Assembly: GCA_030625995.1 (NCBI GenBank) | Contig: DAOUPU010000162.1 | Coordinates: 1-5,978, forward strand | Direction of reading: 5' to 3' | DNA: 5,978 nucleotides | Source: Flavobacteriaceae bacterium | Lineage (GTDB): Bacteria > Bacteroidota > Bacteroidia > Flavobacteriales > Flavobacteriaceae | Shown here: piece after piece, positions 1-5,978 of the stretch | How positions within the stretch are numbered: the first letter of the stretch is position 1 | Layout: every line of letters starts with the position of its first letter | Made by a program: the position numbers and the translations under genes | Notes under the pieces: model-generated | What the model was told of the DNA's origin: nothing | Databases searched by the model: none | What the model saw: the letters and a program-made list of their open reading frames with translations, nothing else

Positions 1-1173
1 TTCGTCCATTTTGTAAAATATTTCAGGAGTATATTTCTCTTTGATTTCTTCAAATTCCTTAGCAGAAGCCCATTTATGGTTCCCGGTTGAGATTCTCGGA
101 GGTTGTGGATCATAAAGTGCAGAACCTTTTGTTCCATATACACCATGGATCATATTGTGAGGGGAAGGAGATGTCGCATCGTGCTGTAGCATAATGGTTC
201 TTCCTTTTGTAGTCTTTACGATTGTTGTACTCATATTTCCGCGATAATCCATCGCAGCAAACTCATCAAAAAAACTATCTGTTGACGCGAGTTCCTTAGC
301 TTTGGCCTGCATCATAAAATCGTTACTTTCAACGGATACCAGAAATTCAAATTTATCCCCCCTGTTGATATCCATCATTTGAGCTACTGGTCCTAATCCA
401 TGTGTTGGGTAAATATTCCCTTTACGTGAACCATACTGACGCAACCACCACATATCCCAATATAACTTTTTATTAAAGTTATTACCCATTTTACTTGTGT
501 TATATGCACAATCTCCATGAACAATCTCACCGAAAAAACCATTTCTGGCCATATTAAGGGTCAATAAATGAAATGGCATATATGAGTAGTTCTCTAACAT
601 CATACAATGTTTACGGGTTCGCTCGGCAGTTTTAACCAATTTCCAAGCCTCATCGATCGTTGCAGCTGCTGGCACTTCAGAAGCGACATGCTTCCCTTTT
701 TCCATTGCGTATACTGCCATTTCAGCATGCAAATACCAAGGAGTGGTAATAATGATCAGGTCGAGATCATCACGCCGACAAAGTTTTTTCCATTCCTCTT
801 TGGAGCCTGAATAAAGTTCAGGATTATGATCGGTGTTTTCAAGCAGTTTTTTTGCTTCCACTGCTTTTTCTTGCCTGAGATCGCACAGCGCTTTTATTTC
901 TACACCATCAATACGACTCATGGTTTTTACATGAGATGGTCCGCGTTGTCCTAAGCCTATAATTCCGATTCGAACAGTACTTATTTTAGGTGCTGCATAA
1001 CCAGACATGTTGAAATGCTGTGTAACTGTTTTTTGATGATTTTCAATATGATGATTTAAATTTAGATCATCATATTTTGTCGATTCCGAAGCATATCCAT
1101 TCATTATGCCTCCCGCAATACCAAGTCCCGCAATACCAGACATCTTAATGAAATCTCTGCGATTATTTTTCAT
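1..1173 (-). CDS. Tat-exported GH109-like NAD-dependent glycosidase, Gfo/Idh/MocA fold (3' end cut by window edge)
   Basis: An open frame of 391 codons runs from ATG at 1173 to the left edge with no stop, so the C-terminus is missing, probably some 50-80 residues judging from GH109 enzymes of about 440-470 aa. Residues 4-10 (NRRDFIK) followed by a Gly/Ala/Ile-rich stretch to about residue 28 form a twin-arginine signal, with likely cleavage after Ala28. A linker leads to a Rossmann fold with GLGQRG at 73-78. Next come SEVPAA at 165-170, HCMMLEN at 189-195 with nearby Tyr196/Tyr198, and YPTHGLGPV at 255-263 (Tyr255, His258). These are hallmarks of GH109 rather than of ordinary dehydrogenases. 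Characterised GH109 enzymes hydrolyse alpha-N-acetylgalactosaminides by transient oxidation at C3 using tightly bound NAD. Tat export fits a protein that folds with its cofactor in the cytoplasm. The true substrate is unknown. An 85-base gap separates it from the membrane-protein gene upstream. An ATG at 1181 in another frame stops after three codons, so 1173 is the start. Confidence 0.85.
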   Translation of the reverse strand, partial: MKNNRRDFIKMSGIAGLGIAGGIMNGYASESTKYDDLNLNHHIENHQKTVTQHFNMSGYAAPKISTVRIGIIGLGQRGPSHVKTMSRIDGVEIKALCDLRQEKAVEAKKLLENTDHNPELYSGSKEEWKKLCRRDDLDLIIITTPWYLHAEMAVYAMEKGKHVASEVPAAATIDEAWKLVKTAERTRKHCMMLENYSYMPFHLLTLNMARNGFFGEIVHGDCAYNTSKMGNNFNKKLYWDMWWLRQYGSRKGNIYPTHGLGPVAQMMDINRGDKFEFLVSVESNDFMMQAKAKELASTDSFFDEFAAMDYRGNMSTTIVKTTKGRTIMLQHDATSPSPHNMIHGVYGTKGSALYDPQPPRISTGNHKWASAKEFEEIKEKYTPEIFYKMDE

Positions 1174-1258
1174 TTTTTCATTTTTAAAGGTTCAACGAAA
1201 CTGTTCTTAATCAATAAGTAAATCAAATTTCCCTCGGAATGCAAATATTTAAAAAAAG

Positions 1259-2647
1259 TTAAACCAAGTCTTGACTGGCTTCTCCAATTTTTTTTATAGC
1301 TATCCAGCTAATGAATATAGCCGAAACAGTAAAGATCATATCGACAAAATATTGTTTAAAAAACATTTCTCCTAATGTCATATTAGAAACACTCCAACGA
1401 CCTGTAATCAGAAATGCCGTATATGAAATAATCATAAGAGACCAGACAAGAAGTAGGAACATGGATCTTTTTATTTCATTTTTACGATTAAAATAGGCTG
1501 TTAGTAATGCAACTATTAATGTCAAAAAAACCACCCATAAAGAAGCAAGACCCGGAGAATTAGCCTGCATATCTGTGAAATTATCCCTTACAAGGTCAAT
1601 AGCCGCATGACAAAAGGTTAGGGTAATTCCAATTTGCCAGGCAAGTTTAGGAATATACATTACAACGATAACCAAAATAAATCCATAAAAGGAATAATTG
1701 ACCAAGATCTGTGCAACAGCTCTTAAACTACTCATTAAGATTCCGTCATTAGCACTTGTGGCATCAACAAAAGGCTCTAAACTCTCAGGAATAATCCAGT
1801 AAATTAGCGATCCAATCAAAAGGGTTAATCCAATTTCTTTATAGATATTCAAATTGGTAGTTTTTTCGCTATCCATTTTCCCAAACTGTATTAGTTCCTT
1901 TCGTGAGAGCCAGGTGGCATAGCCCAGTGATGCACCCAATAGGAATCCAAAAGTGAATTCCATAGCTTTCCACCAGCTCTTAAAAATAACTTCTTTTGGT
2001 AATGCGGATCCGAGTACAAACCAAAAACCACCAAGGCCAAATCCAAGAGCTCCACCAATTAATCCAAATAAGGCAAATCGAGAAATTATCTTAAAATCAT
2101 CTTTAGCCACCTTATATTTAAGATATGCCAACAAAAAAACCGCGCCAAGCAATAAAGCCCCCCAGGATTCGGGACGAGGATTTCCGGGGTCCGAAAAATA
2201 AATGATCATTGGCTGATTGATGAGCTTGAATCCCATCAACATACCAAACATCAATAGCAGGAAGGCCATAACAATGGTTTTCTTTTCCAATCGATTATAA
2301 ACAAAGCCCAATGATAATACAGAGGCACCCAACATTCCCCAAATAGAACCTTTAACGGTAGTTGCTAAAACGCCCCACCACATGGTTTCGGGATCTCTTA
2401 AAAAACTAAGTGTTTGACCATAAGTCATTTCACCACCCAAACCAATTCCTGCCACTCCAAAAACAACAATAATCGCCGTAAGGTTGGAAGGGAGCTTTAA
2501 AAGCATGCTTAAACTAAGAGCTACCATTGCCCCGGGAATCATAGCGCCAAATGGACCACCACCAATATGCCCTCTTAATCCCCAGCCTAGTAGCATAGTG
2601 ATAGCAGGGAAAATGATAAACATCCATTTAGAGTACTTATCATTCAT
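1259..2647 (-). CDS. Uncharacterised multi-pass inner-membrane protein, possible sugar transporter
   Basis: I do not recognise a named family for this 462-residue protein. It is strongly hydrophobic, with about 12-14 membrane segments, roughly at residues 7-23, 33-50, 55-71, 94-116, 122-141, 161-176, 187-213, 229-246, 268-285, 305-331, 334-352, 367-385, 393-414 and 430-450. The first two segments are joined by a conspicuous Gly-rich stretch (GWGLRGHIGGGPFGAMIPGA, 21-40). A second Gly-rich helix lies at 195-208. Charged or polar residues sit in or beside helices (Arg25, His27, Glu73, His347, Asp351, Arg354), as expected for a substrate path. There is no cleavable signal, ATP-binding motif or soluble domain apart from a short polar loop at about 248-267. 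Size and topology resemble secondary transporters, and its place between a sugar kinase and an exported glycosidase makes sugar uptake or efflux a reasonable guess, but no transporter signature is visible. The start at 2647 lies 29 bases after the kinase stop, which suggests one transcript. Confidence 0.8.
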   Translation of the reverse strand: MNDKYSKWMFIIFPAITMLLGWGLRGHIGGGPFGAMIPGAMVALSLSMLLKLPSNLTAIIVVFGVAGIGLGGEMTYGQTLSFLRDPETMWWGVLATTVKGSIWGMLGASVLSLGFVYNRLEKKTIVMAFLLLMFGMLMGFKLINQPMIIYFSDPGNPRPESWGALLLGAVFLLAYLKYKVAKDDFKIISRFALFGLIGGALGFGLGGFWFVLGSALPKEVIFKSWWKAMEFTFGFLLGASLGYATWLSRKELIQFGKMDSEKTTNLNIYKEIGLTLLIGSLIYWIIPESLEPFVDATSANDGILMSSLRAVAQILVNYSFYGFILVIVVMYIPKLAWQIGITLTFCHAAIDLVRDNFTDMQANSPGLASLWVVFLTLIVALLTAYFNRKNEIKRSMFLLLVWSLMIISYTAFLITGRWSVSNMTLGEMFFKQYFVDMIFTVSAIFISWIAIKKIGEASQDLV

Positions 2648-2676
2648 AATAGTTCATTTTTAAATTCGACTAATTT

Positions 2677-3621
2677 TTATTTATTATAGGCTTTAAAAAT
2701 TAATGCTGCAGCACCGAGACTCCCTGCATTATTCCCAAGCTTAGCTCCAACAATTTCAGTATTACTTCCACAGCTCGGCATCATATAGGTAAAGGCCGAT
2801 TTACTGATCATATCAATATAAAATTGACCTGCATCTGAGATACCTCCTCCAATAACAACTTTTTGAGGAGCAAAGGTATTTATAAAAGAAGCTACACCAT
2901 GTCCAAGATAATCTGTATGTTCCTGCAAGCATTTTATGGCATTTTCCTCATTCTCATTGAACTTTTTAATAATATAGTGCCCGTCAAGATCTTTAACATC
3001 TTTTCCGCTCCTCTCTGAATAATCTTTGATCAACGCTGTAGTTGAAGAATAAAGTTCAAGACATCCTTTTCCGCCGCAATTACACTCAGGACCATTATGC
3101 TCCACTACTATATGTCCCAGCTCAGTTCCTCTATTGCCATATCCTCCATACAATTCACCATTGGCTATAATAGCTCCTCCTATACCTGTACCTATAGTGA
3201 GGAAAACCACATCTGTACAACCCTTTGCCGCTCCGTAAAAAAATTCTCCCAGACCCATAAGATTGGCATCATTATCTACCAAAACGGGTATACCGAATTT
3301 TTGATTATAATAAGTGGAAAGATCAATATTTTCCCATCCGTTAAGATTTTCTGAGCCACCAAGGATCACACCATCCTGAACAATTCCGGGGGTTCCTAAA
3401 CCAATTCCAATAATATCCAGTTCGCTGGTGTTTGCTTCATCTATTGCCATCTGAATTATTTTTTCTATAGTATTCAGAATGGTATCTTTTGATGCCTGAC
3501 TTCCAATAGGGAGTTTGTTTGTAAAAACTATGTCACCAACATCTGACACCAGAGCAGCTTTTACAAAAGTGCCACCCAGGTCTACACCTATCGCATATTT
3601 TAAGTCTTCTTTAATACTCAT
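2677..3621 (-). CDS. ROK-family sugar kinase (glucokinase-like)
   Basis: This 314-residue protein has the usual length of a single-domain ROK kinase, which transfers phosphate from ATP to a hexose or aminohexose in the cytoplasm. The ATP phosphate loop is DLGGT at 14-18. The sugar-site segment NLNGW is at 92-96, the catalytic aspartate is Asp118 in VDNDAN (115-120), and a second phosphate motif, TIGTGIGGA, is at 142-150. ELGH (167-170) and the cluster C-x-C-G-G-x-G-C-L-E (180-189) supply the structural zinc ligands His170, Cys180, Cys182 and Cys187; Glu189 and Glu167 normally contact the sugar. All key residues are present, so it should be active. There is no N-terminal helix-turn-helix, which rules out a ROK repressor of the NagC/XylR type. 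The start lies only 4 bases after the dehydrogenase stop, so the two are almost certainly co-translated. Glucokinase is the default annotation. Kanosamine kinase (RifN, also ROK), N-acetylhexosamine kinase and other sugars are open alternatives. Confidence 0.92.
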   Translation of the reverse strand: MSIKEDLKYAIGVDLGGTFVKAALVSDVGDIVFTNKLPIGSQASKDTILNTIEKIIQMAIDEANTSELDIIGIGLGTPGIVQDGVILGGSENLNGWENIDLSTYYNQKFGIPVLVDNDANLMGLGEFFYGAAKGCTDVVFLTIGTGIGGAIIANGELYGGYGNRGTELGHIVVEHNGPECNCGGKGCLELYSSTTALIKDYSERSGKDVKDLDGHYIIKKFNENEENAIKCLQEHTDYLGHGVASFINTFAPQKVVIGGGISDAGQFYIDMISKSAFTYMMPSCGSNTEIVGAKLGNNAGSLGAAALIFKAYNK

Positions 3622-3625
3622 TTAA

Positions 3626-4633
3626 TTAAAAATTCACAACTTCTCCTGTTTCTGAGGATTTGTAAGCAGCATCTACGATATCTAAAACGATCTGTCCTTC
3701 AATTAAGCCTGGACTTGGTAGTTGTCTTGTTTTGATGCAATCTACAAAATGTTTCATTTGCTTGGTATAGATCACCTGGTCGCAGTGGTCCTCTCTTTTC
3801 GGTAATTCAGGTACTATTTTCTCAAAAGAATCCTCACCTGTTGTCATTTTCAAATAGGTTGGAAACAGGCTTGCATATCCTTTTGTTCCCCACACTCCTG
3901 AACTTGCTTCCGGCCCGTCCATATGAGGATGCCACCAACCACTTTCAATAATACTTTCTACTCCATTATCCCATGTAATGACAATAATTCCTGTATCATC
4001 TACATCATAATCACCAAAATGTGTGGAGATTCTGGCGTAAACTTTCGTCGGTTTTGGGTCACCAATAATATATCTGATCGTATCTATAGCATGTACTCCC
4101 ATATCTGCCAAAGCGCCACCTCCCGCTAATTTCTTAATTGTAAACCATCCTGCAGGTCCCCAATTTTCATGAACTCCGTAGCCTTTGGTTTTAAATACTT
4201 TTCCTAATTTCCCGGATTCTACATAGTCTTTCAAATAATTGGTATCCACATCAAATCGCCACATATGTCCAACCATTACCAATTGATTGTATTTTTTTGC
4301 AGCCTCATTAATTTGTCTGCCTTCTTCTGCACTAATTCCCATTGGTTTTTCAAGAAAAACATCTTTCCCACTTTTTAAAAATTCAATGGCATAGGGTGCA
4401 TGAAATTGATTAGGTGTTCCGATAACCACTGCATCAATAGTTTCATTATTTATAACAGGAGCAATATCGGTGTAAGTCTCTTTGATATTATACTTCGTTG
4501 CGAAATCTTTAGCTTCTTGCAATTCTATTGCAACTACGGCAACAATTTCTACATTTGGAAGGCTCTGAAGACCACGAGCGTGAAAATCTGCTATATATCC
4601 AGCGCCAATAAGTGCAATTTTTACGTTACTCAT
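3626..4633 (-). CDS. Gfo/Idh/MocA-family NAD(P)-dependent sugar or inositol dehydrogenase
   Basis: This 335-residue cytoplasmic protein has the two-domain layout of the family. An N-terminal Rossmann domain carries GAGYIA at 10-15, followed by the EKP motif at 95-97, whose Lys96 is the usual catalytic lysine. The C-terminal alpha/beta domain carries GGGALADMGVHAID (171-184), in which Asp177 and His181 are the usual substrate and proton-transfer residues. Family members oxidise or reduce one ring hydroxyl of a sugar, nucleotide sugar or inositol, often at C3. The residue normally acidic at the end of the second Rossmann strand, which fixes NAD preference, is Ala35 here, so NADP use or relaxed specificity is possible. 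There is no export signal, unlike the GH109-like member of the same superfamily in this cluster. It sits between an aminotransferase (34-base gap) and a sugar kinase (4-base gap), so its product or substrate is probably a ketosugar shared with the aminotransferase. Inositol dehydrogenase is an alternative. Confidence 0.92.
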   Translation of the reverse strand: MSNVKIALIGAGYIADFHARGLQSLPNVEIVAVVAIELQEAKDFATKYNIKETYTDIAPVINNETIDAVVIGTPNQFHAPYAIEFLKSGKDVFLEKPMGISAEEGRQINEAAKKYNQLVMVGHMWRFDVDTNYLKDYVESGKLGKVFKTKGYGVHENWGPAGWFTIKKLAGGGALADMGVHAIDTIRYIIGDPKPTKVYARISTHFGDYDVDDTGIIVITWDNGVESIIESGWWHPHMDGPEASSGVWGTKGYASLFPTYLKMTTGEDSFEKIVPELPKREDHCDQVIYTKQMKHFVDCIKTRQLPSPGLIEGQIVLDIVDAAYKSSETGEVVNF

Positions 4634-4667
4634 ATGGGTAAATTATTTTATTGGAAATCTTATTTAT

Positions 4668-5945
4668 CTAAAGATCACCGGCGTTATTGTATATTTTTTT
4701 AATAGCATCTGCAATCAAGTCCATATCTGCTTTTGTTCCCATCAAAACTTTGTGATGAATACATACAGACTCCTCTTTGTAAATTTTATCACAAACCGGT
4801 AAAGAAAATCTCGTAGGATCTATTTCTGCCCAATATTTTTCATTCAATCTATGACGTGCAGGTTTTGTATGAGGCACATATAAAGAACAGTTATTTAAGG
4901 GCTCATAACTGGAATCTATTCCTATTCCTATTTCCGCTTCTAAAGCAGCTCTGAATTTTTCCACAGACAAGCCTTTGAATTCACCCTTATTGTATCGGAA
5001 AGCGAAATTAAAATAGGCTTTTTTGGTTTCTCTTTTATCCCTTTTTAGTGGAGAAACTCCCGGAATATCTAAAAATAAAGAATTTAAGTATGCACCGTTT
5101 GAATCTCTGTTTGCATTTTGTTCCGGCAATCGTTTTAATCCTTCGATCAAAATTGCAGCTTGAAATTCTGTAATTCTAAGGTTACCTGATTGTAAAAAAT
5201 TTCCATCATCTCCATAAACACCGGCACCTTTGTCTACATTGATATATTCATCACCTTCCGGCCTTCTTCCACAATTTCTAAGAGCATCCATTCTTTCTGC
5301 TAAATCAGCATTATTTGTAGTCATTGAACCACCTTCACCAGCTGTTAAATGCTTTGATAATTGATAGCTAAAACTTCCAACATCTCCAATACTTCCAGCC
5401 TTTTTACCATTCCACTCACCACCGTGTTTATGGGCGCAATCCTCAATGACATATAAGTCGTGTTTTTTAGCAATTTCCATTACGGCATCCATATCCGCAA
5501 ATGCTCCATATAAATGAACCGGCATAATTGCTTTGGTTCTGGGTGTAATCGCTTTTTCAATCTCTTTTGGATCGATACACCAGGTATCTTCACAAACATC
5601 CACTAAAATTGGGGTAGCATTTACATCAATAACGGTTGCTGCTGTTGCCTGCCAGGTAAGTCCGGGCAAAATTACTTCATCACCAACACCTACGCCAAGA
5701 GCTTCCAACGCCAATTGTAAAGTTACCGTACCATTCACCGTACAAATGGCATATTTCGTCCCTGTAAATTCGGCAAATAGTTTGTTGAACTCTCTTTCCT
5801 TAGGGCCGTTATAAGACCAAACACCACTGTTTAAAACCTCTAGTAGAGATACCTCTTCTTCTTTTCCCCAAACCGGCCAGGCTGGCCACGGATTATTCTT
5901 TACATCTTTACTCGGTGTACCTCCGTTAATTGCTAATTTTGTCAT
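4668..5945 (-). CDS. PLP-dependent sugar aminotransferase, DegT/DnrJ/EryC1 family (AHBA-synthase/StsC-like)
   Basis: This 425-residue fold-type I aminotransferase swaps an amino group, typically from glutamine or glutamate, with a keto group on a sugar or cyclitol. The N-terminus LAINGGTP (4-11) plus PWPAWPVWG (19-27) is typical of the AHBA-synthase/scyllo-inosose aminotransferase branch. NGT at 71-73 helps bind the PLP phosphate. Asp169 in EDCAHKHG (168-175) pairs with the pyridine nitrogen, and Lys198 in QLSKHLTAGEGG (195-206) is the Schiff-base lysine. CGR at 225-227, N-x-R-x-x-E at 255-260 and IHHKVLMG (396-403) also match RifK-type enzymes as I recall them. It is longer than AHBA synthases (about 388 aa) and close to StsC-type enzymes (about 424 aa), with part of the difference lying around residues 229-254. 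The next gene is a Gfo/Idh/MocA dehydrogenase 34 bases on, a pairing seen when the dehydrogenase makes or removes the keto group. It is the most upstream gene in view; only 33 bases precede it, without a convincing promoter. The substrate is not determinable here. Confidence 0.92.
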   Translation of the reverse strand: MTKLAINGGTPSKDVKNNPWPAWPVWGKEEEVSLLEVLNSGVWSYNGPKEREFNKLFAEFTGTKYAICTVNGTVTLQLALEALGVGVGDEVILPGLTWQATAATVIDVNATPILVDVCEDTWCIDPKEIEKAITPRTKAIMPVHLYGAFADMDAVMEIAKKHDLYVIEDCAHKHGGEWNGKKAGSIGDVGSFSYQLSKHLTAGEGGSMTTNNADLAERMDALRNCGRRPEGDEYINVDKGAGVYGDDGNFLQSGNLRITEFQAAILIEGLKRLPEQNANRDSNGAYLNSLFLDIPGVSPLKRDKRETKKAYFNFAFRYNKGEFKGLSVEKFRAALEAEIGIGIDSSYEPLNNCSLYVPHTKPARHRLNEKYWAEIDPTRFSLPVCDKIYKEESVCIHHKVLMGTKADMDLIADAIKKIYNNAGDL

Positions 5946-5978
5946 TGAAATACTATTTAAATCTTGTTTTATTTATTT

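Noticed and set aside
607..810. Plus-strand open frame of 67 codons inside the GH109-like gene
   Set aside because: It lies antisense to a well-supported coding frame, has no recognisable domain and looks like chance composition.
1090..1173. Lipoprotein signal on the GH109-like protein
   Set aside because: There is no cysteine near the end of the leader; the Arg-Arg motif and mild hydrophobicity fit a Tat signal with ordinary cleavage.
1170..1181. Three-codon mini-frame (Met-Lys-Lys-stop) whose TGA overlaps the GH109-like start codon, suggestive of translational coupling
   Set aside because: The stretch is nearly all A on the coding strand, so such a frame arises easily by chance; nothing else supports it.
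1311..2201. Two plus-strand open frames (1311-1496 and 1953-2201) antisense to the membrane-protein gene
   Set aside because: They are low-complexity shadows; the minus-strand frame has coherent membrane topology.
2640..2657. Five-codon mini-frame overlapping the membrane-protein start
   Set aside because: Same reason: AT-rich leader and no conserved leader-peptide features.
2677..3621. ROK protein as a transcriptional repressor of the cluster
   Set aside because: It lacks the N-terminal helix-turn-helix domain of ROK repressors and keeps the full kinase motif set.
3097..5814. Further plus-strand open frames at 3097-3354, 3923-4129, 4400-4702 and 5533-5814
   Set aside because: Each is antisense to a gene with intact family motifs, and none shows a domain of its own.
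5946..5978. Promoter upstream of the aminotransferase
   Set aside because: Only 33 bases are visible and they hold no TAnnTTTG match, so the promoter or a further upstream operon gene would lie outside the window.

Overview
The window is AT-rich. It carries five genes on the minus strand, packed head to tail and reading from the right edge toward the left. Gaps are 34, 4, 29 and 85 bases. No plus-strand gene, RNA gene, repeat array, mobile element or clear terminator is visible. The AT-rich gene starts without Shine-Dalgarno boxes, the Tat-exported Gfo/Idh/MocA-fold enzyme with an N-R-R-D-F-I-K leader, and the protein families present suggest the phylum Bacteroidota (Flavobacteriia, Cytophagia or relatives). 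That assignment is inference from style and protein families, not from a marker gene.

In transcription order the genes are: (1) a PLP-dependent sugar aminotransferase of the DegT/DnrJ/EryC1 (AHBA-synthase/StsC-like) family, 4668-5945; (2) a cytoplasmic NAD(P)-dependent Gfo/Idh/MocA dehydrogenase, 3626-4633; (3) a ROK-family sugar kinase with an intact zinc motif, 2677-3621; (4) a 462-residue multi-pass membrane protein of no family I can name, 1259-2647; (5) a Tat-exported GH109-like NAD-dependent glycosidase, 1-1173, whose 3' end lies beyond the left edge.

The first three genes match, family for family, the enzymes that make and phosphorylate kanosamine (3-amino-3-deoxyglucose) in the rifamycin pathway: RifL, RifK and RifN. 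The last two suggest an envelope side: an exported glycosidase and a possible transporter. Two readings fit. One is synthesis of an amino sugar or aminocyclitol. The other, which I find at least as likely given the exported glycosidase, is uptake and deamination of an amino sugar, with transaminase, ketosugar reductase and kinase feeding central metabolism. The direction and the substrate cannot be decided from sequence alone.

No regulator, SusC/SusD pair, phosphatase or glycosyltransferase lies inside the window, so the system probably extends past one or both edges.
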